From NCBI GenBank assembly GCA_016213625.1, contig JACQZZ010000035.1, positions 1-64,000 of the forward strand: a stretch of 64,000 nt of DNA, read 5' to 3'. The position numbers and the translations under genes are program-made. Under the pieces are notes generated by a model. That model was not told the DNA's origin and did no database searches. It was given only the letters and a program-made list of their open reading frames with translations. Positions 31,221 to 40,310 of the stretch are shown here, piece after piece (the first letter of the stretch is position 1; each line of letters opens with the position of its first letter). This DNA is from Actinomycetota bacterium (lineage in GTDB: Bacteria; Actinomycetota; Acidimicrobiia; Acidimicrobiales; Ilumatobacteraceae).

Positions 31221-32040
31221 CGAGGCCGAGCCACGCATCCGTGTTGGCGCGGGCCTGGTCGATCATCGCGCCGGACCGCCCCACGTCGAACGTGGTGAGC
31301 TCCGACGGCTGGGCGGGGATCTCCACCACCGTCAACTCGGGCGGTGGGCGACGGAGCACGGTTCGGCCGTGTGCTTCCACCCCCAACGAACTGGCTCGGA
31401 ACAGGATGTCGATGGCGTTGCGTGGCGGCTCACTTGCGGCGAGCGGAGGGATGGACAGCACGAGTGCCGTGGCCGCACCCTGCGCTACCGCGATGTCGAG
31501 CGGCACGTCGGCCACCACACCGCCGTCGATGAACGTGCGACCCTGGAAGTGCACGGGCGGATACACGCCCGGGAACGCGCTGCTGGCCAGCACTGCCGTG
31601 ACCGTGTCGCCCTCGGTGAGTGCCACGCCCTCACCAGAGGACAGGTCGGTGCCGACGATGACCAGGCGCACCGGAGCATCCTCCAGTCGCCGCACACCGA
31701 GTTGGTGGCGGAGGAACCGGTCGCCGTGGCGGTTGTCCAGGAACGACGGGTGGCGGCCGGCCACGGCGAGGGCCATGCGATGCGGCTGGAACCGCATCAG
31801 GTCGCGACGGCGGATGCTGCGCCAGATGTCCACCAGTCGCTGGATGCCGTCGTCGTCGCTGTTCCACGCGTACAGCGCAGCGTTGACCGACCCGGCGGAC
31901 ACACCGATGAGGAGATCGGGATGCACGCCCGCTCCGGTGAGTGCCTTCAGCACGCCCACCTGGTACGACCCGAGGGCGCCTCCACCGGGCAGCACGAAGG
32001 CCAGCGGACGAGGCAGCGCGGCGAGTTCCTCCGGAGTCAC
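31210..32040 (-). CDS. Patatin-like phospholipase
   Basis: The 276-residue protein contains the patatin catalytic dyad and oxyanion loop: the glycine-rich FVLPGGGALGSYQVG (about 15-29), the nucleophile serine in GVSAGS (about residue 47), and the aspartate in the DGGVVADVP motif. It should hydrolyse phospholipid or other acyl esters and lacks a signal peptide. The GTG overlaps the stop of the large hypothetical gene as GTGA, making it the last member of a three-gene unit headed by a WXG100-like gene. A role as a T7SS-linked lipase is speculative. Confidence 0.85.
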   Translation of the reverse strand: MTPEELAALPRPLAFVLPGGGALGSYQVGVLKALTGAGVHPDLLIGVSAGSVNAALYAWNSDDDGIQRLVDIWRSIRRRDLMRFQPHRMALAVAGRHPSFLDNRHGDRFLRHQLGVRRLEDAPVRLVIVGTDLSSGEGVALTEGDTVTAVLASSAFPGVYPPVHFQGRTFIDGGVVADVPLDIAVAQGAATALVLSIPPLAASEPPRNAIDILFRASSLGVEAHGRTVLRRPPPELTVVEIPAQPSELTTFDVGRSGAMIDQARANTDAWLGLARE

Positions 32041-33779
32041 GGCATGAAGAGTGTCACACTGTGAGCGCCCATCATGCCGGGGTTGATGACGGCGTACACG
32101 TGGCGGGTGACGTGATCGGCCAGCGGGCCGTACTCGCCGCCCGGCAGCGACGCTCGCCAGTCGTCGAACTCCCACATGAACTCCTGCGACGGCAGGTCTG
32201 CCTGCGGGTCGGCCGTGGGTGGCATCGCGAAATCGGCGGGCAACGACCCGTCCGCCTTCCACTGCAACGCGATCTTCTCGGCGACGGCGGCGCCTGCGCT
32301 GGTGGACGCCAGATCCGCACCGAAACCCGCTTGCCGTGCGGTACCCCTGGGGTCGGGCGCGACGCTGGAGCCGATGATGACCAGGCCCATGGCGGCCCCG
32401 GCCCCCACGGCGATGCCTGGGATCGCGGCGGTCAACAGTCCGGCGAGCGTGGTGATCATCTCCCACCCCTTCTGGCGGGTGAGGGACGTCTGTTCCCGGT
32501 TGTTCACGATGAGTGCTCCGATCATGGCCATGAAGGCCCCCAACTCGTCGAGGGCGTGTTCCTCGCCGGACGAGATCGATGTGACGAACCCTGCCTGCAC
32601 ACGGTCGGCCCGCTCGACGAATCGCTGGAGCGAGGCCTCGTCCTCGAGCACGAAGCTCAGCAGTCGCTCCCGTCCCTCGTTGCTCAGCGGCCACTGCTGG
32701 TTCTGCGGCGAGAACTGCAGCATCCACGGCGACACCAGGTCCACCAGGAAGGCGCGCCAGTTCTCGGGCCGCTCCTGCGCGGTGTAGCAGGCCTCGTCGC
32801 AACTGGGATCGGTGGTGGCGAAGTGCTGTACCAGCCGCGGCAGGATCACGCCCGCCTGCTCGGCTGACATGCGGGCCGGGTCGGTGGCGTGCAGCACCAG
32901 CCGGTACCCGGCCGCGGTGTCCGATGGGCGGTCGAACAGCACCTCGGGGTGACGGGTCGCGAGCGAGAGGAATCGCGCGGACGCCACCGAGTCGGCAGCC
33001 ACCAACGGAAACAACACATCGGCGGCGTTCGGCCCCGAGAGCGCGTCCATGTCGGTGATCGGATGCTGCGCGAGGATTCGATCGGCGGCGACTGCGAGGG
33101 CCTCTCCGTGCAACCCCAGGAAGCGGACCATGGCCGCTGCTGCATACGGGTTCATCTCCGTCAGCCAGGCAGGTTCGGTCGAGCGTTCCACGTGCGCCAT
33201 CGCGGCGAACACGCCGTCGAGCTCGGGCACCGTCACCGTCGTGCGTGCATCCACTCCGGCCACGATGCGCGCTCGAAGTCGGCCGAGCGCGTCGCCCCAC
33301 AGCGCCCACTCGTGGAAGTTGGCGAGGAAGGAAGCGGCCAACACCGGGTCGGCCGCGATGCGCTCGAGCCGACCGGCGAGCCACCGGAGCTCCGCCGGAT
33401 CGGACACGAACGACGCGGCGTCGGCCCGGTTCATCCGCGCGCCCAACGCGCGGGCTTCCTCGGGTGTCATCAGATCGGAGCCGGAAGGGTCGTCGGTGAC
33501 CGCCCAGTCGGTGCCGACGGCCATCACGAACGCGAGGGAGTTGCGCAACTCACCCAGATCGGCCGGCAACGCCTTGCCGGTGAGCGACAGCGAGGCAGCC
33601 ACGCGCCGGGCGAGTGGGAGCCACTGCGTCTCGATCTCGTCGCGCAGCAGGCGCACGGTTCGCAGCGCCTCGTAGGCCGCGGGGTCGTCGCACCGCACGG
33701 TCCACAGCTCGTCGAGCGACCGCACCATCGCGGCTGCCAGACCGTGCACCTGGATCGGGTCGAACGCGAGGTAGGTCAT
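32037..33779 (-). CDS. Large conserved-looking hypothetical protein downstream of WXG100-like gene
   Basis: I do not recognise this 580-residue protein. The N-terminus (MTYLAFDPIQVHGLAAAMVRS) and the helix-rich, repeated ADPxxAAxF-type segments resemble actinobacterial proteins that accompany small WXG100-like partners. A glycine/alanine-rich hydrophobic stretch (about 440-475: AAIPGIAVGAGAAMGLVIIG) could be a hairpin membrane segment. The C-terminus (VTRHVYAVINPGMMGAHS) is compact. It overlaps both neighbours (ATGA with the upstream small gene, GTGA with patatin). A secreted or surface effector, or a structural partner, would fit; there is no direct evidence for either. Confidence 0.6.
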   Translation of the reverse strand: MTYLAFDPIQVHGLAAAMVRSLDELWTVRCDDPAAYEALRTVRLLRDEIETQWLPLARRVAASLSLTGKALPADLGELRNSLAFVMAVGTDWAVTDDPSGSDLMTPEEARALGARMNRADAASFVSDPAELRWLAGRLERIAADPVLAASFLANFHEWALWGDALGRLRARIVAGVDARTTVTVPELDGVFAAMAHVERSTEPAWLTEMNPYAAAAMVRFLGLHGEALAVAADRILAQHPITDMDALSGPNAADVLFPLVAADSVASARFLSLATRHPEVLFDRPSDTAAGYRLVLHATDPARMSAEQAGVILPRLVQHFATTDPSCDEACYTAQERPENWRAFLVDLVSPWMLQFSPQNQQWPLSNEGRERLLSFVLEDEASLQRFVERADRVQAGFVTSISSGEEHALDELGAFMAMIGALIVNNREQTSLTRQKGWEMITTLAGLLTAAIPGIAVGAGAAMGLVIIGSSVAPDPRGTARQAGFGADLASTSAGAAVAEKIALQWKADGSLPADFAMPPTADPQADLPSQEFMWEFDDWRASLPGGEYGPLADHVTRHVYAVINPGMMGAHSVTLFMP

Positions 33780-34021
33780 CGGAGCTCGATGGCCTGACGC
33801 TCGAGGTCGCGGGCGGTGGACAGCAGCAGGTCCACATGGTCCAGCAGCTGGCGTCGCCGGCCGCGGAGGGACTGCTCGCAGGCATACGGCGACGGACCCA
33901 CCCAGGTGCGGTCGCTCGCTCTCGACGCGAGGGTCAACGCCTCCAGGTGCTGCAGCCGGCGCGCCAGGGTGCGCAGTGCCGTGGCGCGGGCGCGAAGTCG
34001 GTCGGCGGGAGTGATGGGCAT
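33776..34021 (-). CDS. Small WXG100-like protein, 81 aa
   Basis: The 81-residue product is entirely helical in character: RLRARATALRTLARRLQHLE, then TWVGPSPYACEQSLRGRRRQ and LLDHVDLLLSTARDLERQA. A Trp-x-Gly (WVG) in the turn between two amphipathic helices and the charged heptad-like pattern resemble the WXG100/ESX secreted-protein fold, although it is shorter than the usual 100 residues. It lacks a clear C-terminal YxxxD/E secretion signal. It is encoded just before, and overlaps, the 580-residue protein, as expected for a WXG100-like partner. No ESX core genes are in the window. Confidence 0.55.
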   Translation of the reverse strand: MPITPADRLRARATALRTLARRLQHLEALTLASRASDRTWVGPSPYACEQSLRGRRRQLLDHVDLLLSTARDLERQAIELR

Positions 34022-34046
34022 CTCGCCCACACTGGGTACGACGAGA

Positions 34047-34496
34047 TCAGGAGATCGGCAAAAGCTCGCGCACCACCAGGTGGTGTGGCAGCTGCGTGGC
34101 CTCGTCGACGAACCCGTCACCCTCCACCACGAATCCGTGGCGCAGGTAGAACGCGAGCGCGGCGTCGCGAGCGCGAGCCCACACCAGCTCGAATCCCGCG
34201 GACGCGGCACGGCGGCAGCCGTCCTCCAACAGCACGCCGCCCAGCCCCGTGCCCTGCAGCGACCGATCGGTGGCCATGCCCCGTAGCTGCACGGCGTGGC
34301 GCTCGTGGTGGGGACGCGGCACCCAGCTGGACGTGCCCACCAGTGCGCCGTCGACCTTCAGTCCGAGGTGCCACGACCCGGGCCACTCGTCCTCGGGGAA
34401 CACGACGTCCTTGGTCGGTGTGTCGAACCGCAGCACGTCCAGCCGCAGCGGGTGCGTCTCGGCCGCGGTGATCTCGACGACCTCCGGCGCGCTCAT
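34047..34496 (-). CDS. GNAT-family N-acetyltransferase
   Basis: The 149-residue protein has a GNAT core with motif A MATDRSLQGTGLGGVLLEDG (about 73-92), a preceding beta-strand RHAVQLRG and a C-terminal FYLRHGFVVEGDGF. The ELLPIS C-terminus is unremarkable. ATG 34496 overlaps the stop of the upstream oxidoreductase as ATGA. The substrate is unknown. It is part of the long minus-strand run below the TPP riboswitch; a link to thiamine is not evident. Confidence 0.8.
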   Translation of the reverse strand: MSAPEVVEITAAETHPLRLDVLRFDTPTKDVVFPEDEWPGSWHLGLKVDGALVGTSSWVPRPHHERHAVQLRGMATDRSLQGTGLGGVLLEDGCRRAASAGFELVWARARDAALAFYLRHGFVVEGDGFVDEATQLPHHLVVRELLPIS

Positions 34497-35515
34497 ACGA
34501 CGATCGACGCCCCTTCGTCCGCCGCCGACTCGTACATCGCGTCGACCAGACGATGGGCTTTCACGGCGGTGTGCAGGTCGGGTGATGCCGCTCGTCCTTC
34601 GAGCACGGCGCGCACGAACTCGCCGTCGGGGTTGCTGCTGCCGTCGCGCATCGGCGCCACGGCTGCCTCCAACGCCTCGCCCTCCAGCGATCCGGTGGTG
34701 CCGTCGCTGTCGGTCCAGCTGACCGGACCGAACCAGTCGTCGCCCTCGATGACGATGTGGCGCCGCTCGCAGAACACTTCCACCCGGCGCAGGCTGGGGC
34801 GAGCGAGGTTGTCGTGCCACACACTGTTCAGCACGCCGGTGGCCCCGTTGGCGAAGCGCAGACTGGCGGTGGCCACGTCCTCGATGCCGTCGAAGCCGTG
34901 GAAGTTGGCGGTGTGCGCACTCACCCGGGAGACATCGCCCACGAGGAAGCGCAGCATGTCGACGTCGTGGATGCTGTGCTCGAGCAACGTGCCGGCACCC
35001 ACCAGCGAACGGTCGCCGCGCCAGGTGCTGGCGTAGTGGCCCTGGATGGGGATGAACTGATCGTCACGGAACACCACGGTCATCACCCGACCCGCGGACG
35101 GGTCGTCGATGAGGTGCTTCGACCACAGGTAGGCGGGCGAGAACCGCAGCACGAGGCCCACCTGATGGGTGATGCCGGCGGCCTCGGCCAGCGCGGCCAT
35201 GCGCTGTGCCTCGGCGGTGGTGAACGCCAACGGCTTCTCGCAGAACACGTGCAGCCCGCGCTCGGTGGCGGCCTCGAGGAGGCGGGGATGGGTGTTGGTC
35301 CAGGTGCAGATGTACACCGCGTCGCAGCCGTCGAGCACGTCGTCCTCCGTGTCGCACACGGTGTGACCCGATGCCGCGGCGAAGGCGGCCGCCCGTGCAC
35401 GATCGGGGTCGAACACGCCGGCGCGCACGACCGGCGCTCCACTGTGTCGCAGGCTCTTGGAGTGATACGTGGCGATGAGTCCGGCGCCGAGGAAGCCGAT
35501 GCGGAGAGAGGTCAC
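34493..35515 (-). CDS. Gfo/Idh/MocA-family oxidoreductase
   Basis: The 340-residue protein has an N-terminal NAD(P) fold (RIGFLGAGLIATYHSKSLR, residues 5-23), the family EKPLAFTTAEAQ motif with the catalytic lysine near 94, and the C-terminal GFO_IDH_MocA domain with HSIHDVDMLRFLVG. Members oxidise or reduce sugars, inositols and related compounds; the substrate is unknown. The GTG start overlaps the ATPase stop, and the acetyltransferase overlaps its own stop, so it is translated as part of the thiamine-riboswitch run. Confidence 0.85.
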   Translation of the reverse strand: MTSLRIGFLGAGLIATYHSKSLRHSGAPVVRAGVFDPDRARAAAFAAASGHTVCDTEDDVLDGCDAVYICTWTNTHPRLLEAATERGLHVFCEKPLAFTTAEAQRMAALAEAAGITHQVGLVLRFSPAYLWSKHLIDDPSAGRVMTVVFRDDQFIPIQGHYASTWRGDRSLVGAGTLLEHSIHDVDMLRFLVGDVSRVSAHTANFHGFDGIEDVATASLRFANGATGVLNSVWHDNLARPSLRRVEVFCERRHIVIEGDDWFGPVSWTDSDGTTGSLEGEALEAAVAPMRDGSSNPDGEFVRAVLEGRAASPDLHTAVKAHRLVDAMYESAADEGASIVV

Positions 35516-36135
35516 GAGGGGTCAGCTTGCCAGGTGACGACACGGCCGGCGATGGCGGCCGCCTCGTCGTGGTCGTGGGTCACCAGCACCGTCGTGGTGC
35601 GGGTGGCGCGCAGCACCTCGGCCAGGTCGGCCACGAGGCGATCGTGCAGTTCGCGGTCCAGCCCCGTGAGCGGCTCGTCGAGCAGCAGCACGGCCGGGCT
35701 GGGAGCGAGGGCGCGGGCGAGTGCCACCCGTTTCGCCTCGCCGCCGCTGAGGTTGGTGACGCGACGACCTCCGAATCCCTGGAGTCCCACGAGCGCGAGC
35801 AGCTCATCGACCCGGGCAGGGTCGGACCGCCGTTGCATCCGCAGTCCGAAGCCGATGTTCGCGGCGACGTCGAGGTGGGGGAAGAGCTGCTCGTCCTGGA
35901 ACATCAGGCCGATGTGTCGTCGATGAGGTGCGACCGCGGAGATGTCGGTGCCGTCGAGCCACACCTGTCCCTGGTCGGGCACGAGCAGGCCCGCGATCAC
36001 GCGCAGGAAGGTGCTCTTGCCCACGCCCGACGGGCCGAGCAGTGCCACCACCTCGCCGGTGTCCACGTGCAGGCTCGCTTCGTGCAACACCGTGCGCTCG
36101 CCAAAGGTGACCGTGACGTCACGAACGTCGAGCAT
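35512..36135 (-). CDS. thiQ: Thiamine ABC transporter ATPase
   Basis: The compact 207-residue ATPase carries Walker A (GPSGVGKST, about 34-42), Q-loop (MFQDEQLFPH), signature (LSGGEAKRV), Walker B (VLLLDEPLTGLD) and H-loop (VTHDHDEA). A short length without a C-terminal regulatory domain suits ThiQ. It overlaps the permease by 17 bases. The assignment to thiamine rests on the TPP riboswitch and thiN at the head of the operon; sequence alone would also allow Fe(III) or another small molecule. Confidence 0.85.
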   Translation of the reverse strand: MLDVRDVTVTFGERTVLHEASLHVDTGEVVALLGPSGVGKSTFLRVIAGLLVPDQGQVWLDGTDISAVAPHRRHIGLMFQDEQLFPHLDVAANIGFGLRMQRRSDPARVDELLALVGLQGFGGRRVTNLSGGEAKRVALARALAPSPAVLLLDEPLTGLDRELHDRLVADLAEVLRATRTTTVLVTHDHDEAAAIAGRVVTWQADPS

Positions 36136-37678
36136 GCACTGCCTCCGTCGCCATGATGATCACCGCGGTCACCACCATCAACACCGTGGCCATCGCGAAC
36201 CCCTGCGCGCGAGGCACCTCACCGGCACGACCCAACAGGCGGTCGATGGCGATGGGCATGCTCTCGGTGCCGGCACGCGTGAGGAACGTGGTGGCGCCGA
36301 ACTCTCCGAGCGAGATCGCCGCGGCGAAGCCGGCACCGGCCGCCAGCGGTCGAGCGAGTCGTCGCACCTCCACCTCCCACCACGCACGCAGCGGCGACGC
36401 ACCGAGCGTGATGGCCGCGGCCCGTTGGTCGGCCGGGAACGAACGCAGCACCGGCACCAGGCTGCGCACGACGAAGGGTGTCGCCACCAGGGCGTGACCG
36501 AGCGGCACGAGCCACCACGACGCACGCCAGTCGAACGGTGGCCGGTCGAAGGTGATCAGCATGCCGAGACCGATGGTGACGGCCGACGTGCCGAGCGGCA
36601 GCATCAGCCCCACGTCGAGCAGACGACCGTGACGGCGGGCGGCGCCGATGGCCAGTGCGGCGGCGCCGCCCAACACCACGCTGATCGCCGTGGCCGCGAC
36701 GGCGTAGCGCAGCGAGGTGGCCAGCGAACCGAGCGGATCGATGCCCAACGACACGCCGGGGCGAACCTCGTCGTCGCCGAGCGTGCGCCACGCCGCCAGC
36801 GACCACACGCCACCGAGACGGAACGAGCGCGTCACGAGCACGACCACTGGCGCGAGCATCGCGACCGCGGTGACCGCGACCACCGCGGTCACGCCCCGCC
36901 GCTGCGCAGCGGATCGCGGCCGACGAGTCGCGGCGTCACCGTGCAGTGCCACACGTGCGCGCCGCTGCCATCGCGCCGACCACCAGATGACGACTGCCAG
37001 CACCAGCAGTTGCAGTACTGACAGGACGGCTGCCCCGTCGATGTCGCCCAACTGCGTGGCCCGCCGGGCGATCTCCACCTCGAGCGTGGGATGTGCCGCG
37101 CCGCCCAGGAGCTTCACCACGCCGAACGAGGTGAAGGTGAACAGGAACACCACCGACGCCGCGGCCCACAGTGCAGGGCGCAGCACGGGGAGCACCACGT
37201 GCCGCAACACCTTCGTGGGGGACGCACCCAGCGTGCGAGCGGCAGCGGTGAGGTCGGTGGGCAGCACGGCCCACATCGCGCCCACCAGGCGCACCATCAC
37301 CGCGATGTTGAAGAACACGTGAGCGACGATCACGGCGCCGGCGGTGCCGTGCCACGATCGAGGCAGGAGCGCGAGGAACGCGGCGCCCACCACCACCGTC
37401 GGCAACATGAACGGCACGGTCGCGATGGCCAGCACGGCCCGCCGTCCGGGAAAGTGGTAGCGGGCCAACACGTAGGCGGGCGCGAACCCCAGTACGAGGG
37501 TGAGGGCGGTGCTCACGAGGGCCTGCCACAGCGTGAACCACAACACGCGCGGCAGTCCCGGTGCACGCAGGGTGTCGGCCACCGATGCCGGCCCCACCAC
37601 GCGCGCGAACAGGGTGACGAGGGGCCATGCGTAGAAGAGCGCCAACGCGATGACGGGGAGCGCGGCCAGCGCGGGCAC
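36119..37678 (-). CDS. thiP: Thiamine ABC transporter permease (two fused BPD_transp_1 modules)
   Basis: The 519-residue protein contains two copies of the inner-membrane permease module with about twelve membrane helices. Each copy has the EAA-type loop (AARTLGASPTKVLRHVVLPVL near 180, and AAITLGASPLRAWWEVEV near 440). This duplicated form is found in ThiP and FbpB. GTG 37678 is the likely start because no ATG is available near the first helix; 20 bases separate it from the thiB stop. Confidence 0.85.
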   Translation of the reverse strand: MPALAALPVIALALFYAWPLVTLFARVVGPASVADTLRAPGLPRVLWFTLWQALVSTALTLVLGFAPAYVLARYHFPGRRAVLAIATVPFMLPTVVVGAAFLALLPRSWHGTAGAVIVAHVFFNIAVMVRLVGAMWAVLPTDLTAAARTLGASPTKVLRHVVLPVLRPALWAAASVVFLFTFTSFGVVKLLGGAAHPTLEVEIARRATQLGDIDGAAVLSVLQLLVLAVVIWWSARWQRRARVALHGDAATRRPRSAAQRRGVTAVVAVTAVAMLAPVVVLVTRSFRLGGVWSLAAWRTLGDDEVRPGVSLGIDPLGSLATSLRYAVAATAISVVLGGAAALAIGAARRHGRLLDVGLMLPLGTSAVTIGLGMLITFDRPPFDWRASWWLVPLGHALVATPFVVRSLVPVLRSFPADQRAAAITLGASPLRAWWEVEVRRLARPLAAGAGFAAAISLGEFGATTFLTRAGTESMPIAIDRLLGRAGEVPRAQGFAMATVLMVVTAVIIMATEAVHARRS

Positions 37679-37698
37679 CGTGGCCCGCGGCAGGCGCG

Positions 37699-38691
37699 TC
37701 AGCGCAGCACGATCTCGTTCCACTGGTCCTGCCACTGCTGTCGATTGGCGGCGATGCGGTCCGGGTCCATGGTGTGCGGGTTGTTGCTGATGACCGCGTA
37801 CTTCGTGAACACGTCGGGCAGCGGCACGTTGTCGGACACCGGGTACACGAACAACGTGAGCGGCATCTCGCGCTGGAACGGTTCGCTGAGGAGGAACTGC
37901 ACCAGTTGGCGAGCTTCGTCGGGGTGCTTCGACCCTCGCAGCACACCGGCGTACTCCTCCTGGCGGAAGCACGTCTGATCGGCCACGCTGGTGGGTGCGG
38001 TGTCCACGGGAGGATCGGCGAACACCACCTCGGCCGGCGGGCTGCTGCCGTAGCTGACCACGAGCGGACGGTCACCGGCCGACCCGGCGGCGCCGCTGAA
38101 CCGCTCGTAGTACGCGCTGTCCCACGAGTCGACCACCTCCACGCCGTTGGCGCGCAGCTCGGTCCAGTACTGCTGCCAACCGTCGTCGCCGAACTCGTCG
38201 ATGGTGGCGAGCAGGAACGCCAACCCCGGCGACGAGGTGGACGGGTTCTCCACGACGAGCAGGTCCCGGTACTCCGGCCGAAGCAGATCCTCGAGGGTGT
38301 CGGGCGGTTCGATGCCCTCGTCGGTGAACCAGGCGATGTCGTAGTTGACGCACACGTCGCCGAAGTTCACGGGTGACGGGTTGCCGTCGAAGATCTGGCC
38401 GTCGGTCGCGGCCGAGAGGAACGTGTTGTCGACCCCCCACATCACGTCGCCCTCGGGGTTGCCGGCCGTGAGGACGGCCTTGGACACCATGGTGCCGGTG
38501 TCGCCTGCGGTGACGATGTCCACCGAGATGCCGGTGTCGTCGGTGAAGGTCTGCAGGGCTTCATTGAGCGGCGTGCCGTCCTTCGGGAACGAGTCGTAGG
38601 CGACGAGGGTGATGGCCACGGGACCGCCGTCGTTGTCGTCGCCACACGCGACGACGCCCATCAGGAGCAGGATGACAGCGGCGAGCTTCAC
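37699..38691 (-). CDS. thiB: Thiamine-binding lipoprotein of ABC transporter
   Basis: The 330-residue substrate-binding protein has a short signal with lipobox (MGVVAC, C16). The mature start ITLVAYDSFPKDG and the following PLNEALQTFTDDTGI, then the DVMWGVDNTFLSAA block, are typical of the ThiB/TbpA branch of class II binding proteins. It captures thiamine or its phosphates for ThiPQ. The GTG overlaps the thiN stop as GTGA. Confidence 0.88.
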   Translation of the reverse strand: MKLAAVILLLMGVVACGDDNDGGPVAITLVAYDSFPKDGTPLNEALQTFTDDTGISVDIVTAGDTGTMVSKAVLTAGNPEGDVMWGVDNTFLSAATDGQIFDGNPSPVNFGDVCVNYDIAWFTDEGIEPPDTLEDLLRPEYRDLLVVENPSTSSPGLAFLLATIDEFGDDGWQQYWTELRANGVEVVDSWDSAYYERFSGAAGSAGDRPLVVSYGSSPPAEVVFADPPVDTAPTSVADQTCFRQEEYAGVLRGSKHPDEARQLVQFLLSEPFQREMPLTLFVYPVSDNVPLPDVFTKYAVISNNPHTMDPDRIAANRQQWQDQWNEIVLR

Positions 38692-39326
38692 GGCACCACC
38701 ACCGTCACCACGCCGGTCGTGCACGTCACCATCGTCTGTTCCTCCGCTTCGTTGCTCACCCCGCGCGCCTCGCCCGCGCCCAGGTCGGCGTCGTCCAATG
38801 TCCATCGCGCGCCGCGCACCGACACGCCACTGGCGGGTCCGTGGAGCGCGAGCACCGAGAACGTGGCGCCCGGGTCGAGGTCGAGCGACACCTTGCGTCC
38901 GGGGTGCACCACGGCGACCTCGGTGCCGCCCAGGTACCCGCGCACCTGGCGGAAGTGCGCCAGCCGCGGGTGCCCCAACGCCAGCAGCGTGCCGAGCGTG
39001 TGGTCCAGCCGGTCGCCTGACCCACCGAGCACCAGGAGGTGGGTCGCTCCATCGCGCCCGGCCGCGGTGGCCAGCGCGAGTTCGGTGTCGGTGAGGTCCT
39101 TGTCGGTGGGTTGCTGATCGATCACCAGCTCGTGTGCGTACGCCCACATCCGCCCGGCGGCGCTGATGCTGTCGAGGTCGCCCACCAACGCATCGGGTCG
39201 AATGCCCGCTGCCACGGCGTGGTCGAGCCCGCTGTCGGCCGCGATGACGAATGCACCTTCGGGGACGGACGCGACGGCTTCCGCCGAGAGCTCTCCACCA
39301 CCGATGATGACCACCACGTGCGTCAT
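38688..39326 (-). CDS. thiN: Thiamine diphosphokinase (thiamine pyrophosphokinase)
   Basis: The 212-residue protein transfers pyrophosphate from ATP to thiamine, forming TPP. The catalytic-domain signatures are visible: AADSGLDHAVAAGIRPDALV, then GDLDS, the acidic PTDKDLTDTELAL segment, and the nucleotide-binding GGSGDRLDH. It is first gene of the thiamine salvage operon thiN-thiB-thiP-thiQ. The ATG at 39326 is eight bases past the 3' edge of the TPP riboswitch, whose last bases (ggaggga) are its Shine-Dalgarno. Confidence 0.92.
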   Translation of the reverse strand: MTHVVVIIGGGELSAEAVASVPEGAFVIAADSGLDHAVAAGIRPDALVGDLDSISAAGRMWAYAHELVIDQQPTDKDLTDTELALATAAGRDGATHLLVLGGSGDRLDHTLGTLLALGHPRLAHFRQVRGYLGGTEVAVVHPGRKVSLDLDPGATFSVLALHGPASGVSVRGARWTLDDADLGAGEARGVSNEAEEQTMVTCTTGVVTVVVP

Positions 39327-39333
39327 TGACCAA

Positions 39334-39417
39334 TCCCTCCGCTGGCATTACCCAGATCAGGTTCTCGGGTCGATGGCCTTCACCACCCTCTCAGCCCGTT
39401 CAGCGAGCTCCCCGTGT
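39334..39417 (-). promoter_or_regulatory. TPP riboswitch (THI element)
   Basis: Read on the minus strand, the element contains the conserved acacggggagc start, ctgagagggtg, acccgagaacctgatctggg and taatgccagcggaggga. These are the standard thi-box segments forming the pyrimidine- and pyrophosphate-binding arms. Its 3' end overlaps the thiN Shine-Dalgarno, so direct occlusion of translation initiation on TPP binding is the likely mechanism. It begins only 14 bases after the EamA stop on the same strand, so it may lie inside a longer transcript. Confidence 0.95.
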
Positions 39418-39431
39418 TTCGTGACTCGACT

Positions 39432-40310
39432 CTACCCCCGGCGAGTCTGCAGCGTGACCGCCGCGAGACCGATGATCACGAGCGCCATGCCCACGATCTG
39501 CCAACCGTTCACCACGCTTCCGAGGAACAGCACCGACCACACCACGGCCAACGCCGGCTGCGACACCTGCAGCATGCTGATGACCCCGATGGGCACCGAC
39601 TTCTGCGCGTAGACCATCAGCCCGTGGGCGATGGTGCCGGTGAGCAGCGCCAACAGCACGATGAAGATCACCGATCGCCACGTGACCTGGGTGAGCGAGC
39701 CGGGGAAGACGAACAGACCGAGCGGCAGTGTGACCAGCGTGGCGATGGGGGTGATGGCCGCCATGACGGCGGCGACGGAACGGCCTTGGCGCAGGCTGCG
39801 ACTGGTGAGCAGGTAGGCGGCCCACAGGCACACCGCGCAGCCGATCCAGGCCACACCGCCCCACGAGAACTCTCCGGTGGTCGGTGCGTTGAACAGCACC
39901 AACCCCAGGCCCACCAACGAGATCAGGCCGTACACGAGCGCTCCGAGCCGAGTGCGCTCCTTGAACATGATGGCCCCGAGCGGCACCACCAGCAGCGGGG
40001 TGAGCGCACCGGTGAACTCGGCGGATGCCACCGTGGTCTTGGTGACACCGGTGAAGAAGAAGGTGATGTTCAGGCCGAACGCGACGCCGGGCCAGAGGGA
40101 CACCTTCAGGTCGGTCCAGTTCAGCCAGCGGCCTTCGGTGGCGCGCAACACCCCGATCCAGATGCCGCTGCAGAGCAGCATCCGCCAGAAGGCGATGGTG
40201 ACACCCGGGGTGTGCGACAGCTTGACGAGCGTGGAGCCCAGGCTGAAGGAGACGATGACCACCCCGAGAGCGACGAGGCCCAGTGTGCGTCCGCGTGCGT
40301 CGCGGTTCAC
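39432..40310 (-). CDS. EamA/DMT-family transporter
   Basis: The 292-residue protein has ten predicted membrane helices in two EamA repeats (about 10-145 and 155-290), with FGLNITFFFTGVTKT in the first and LALLTGTIAHGLMVYAQK in the second. Members export or import amino acids, nucleosides or metabolites; the substrate is unknown. GTG 40310 overlaps the CDF stop as GTGA. A thiamine-related role is possible because the TPP riboswitch follows on the same strand, but the riboswitch is downstream of this gene. Confidence 0.85.
   Translation of the reverse strand: MNRDARGRTLGLVALGVVIVSFSLGSTLVKLSHTPGVTIAFWRMLLCSGIWIGVLRATEGRWLNWTDLKVSLWPGVAFGLNITFFFTGVTKTTVASAEFTGALTPLLVVPLGAIMFKERTRLGALVYGLISLVGLGLVLFNAPTTGEFSWGGVAWIGCAVCLWAAYLLTSRSLRQGRSVAAVMAAITPIATLVTLPLGLFVFPGSLTQVTWRSVIFIVLLALLTGTIAHGLMVYAQKSVPIGVISMLQVSQPALAVVWSVLFLGSVVNGWQIVGMALVIIGLAAVTLQTRRG

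Noticed and set aside
35512-38691. Iron(III) ABC transporter identity for the binding protein, permease and ATPase
   Set aside because: The protein families overlap, but the TPP riboswitch and thiN at the head of the same unit favour thiamine.
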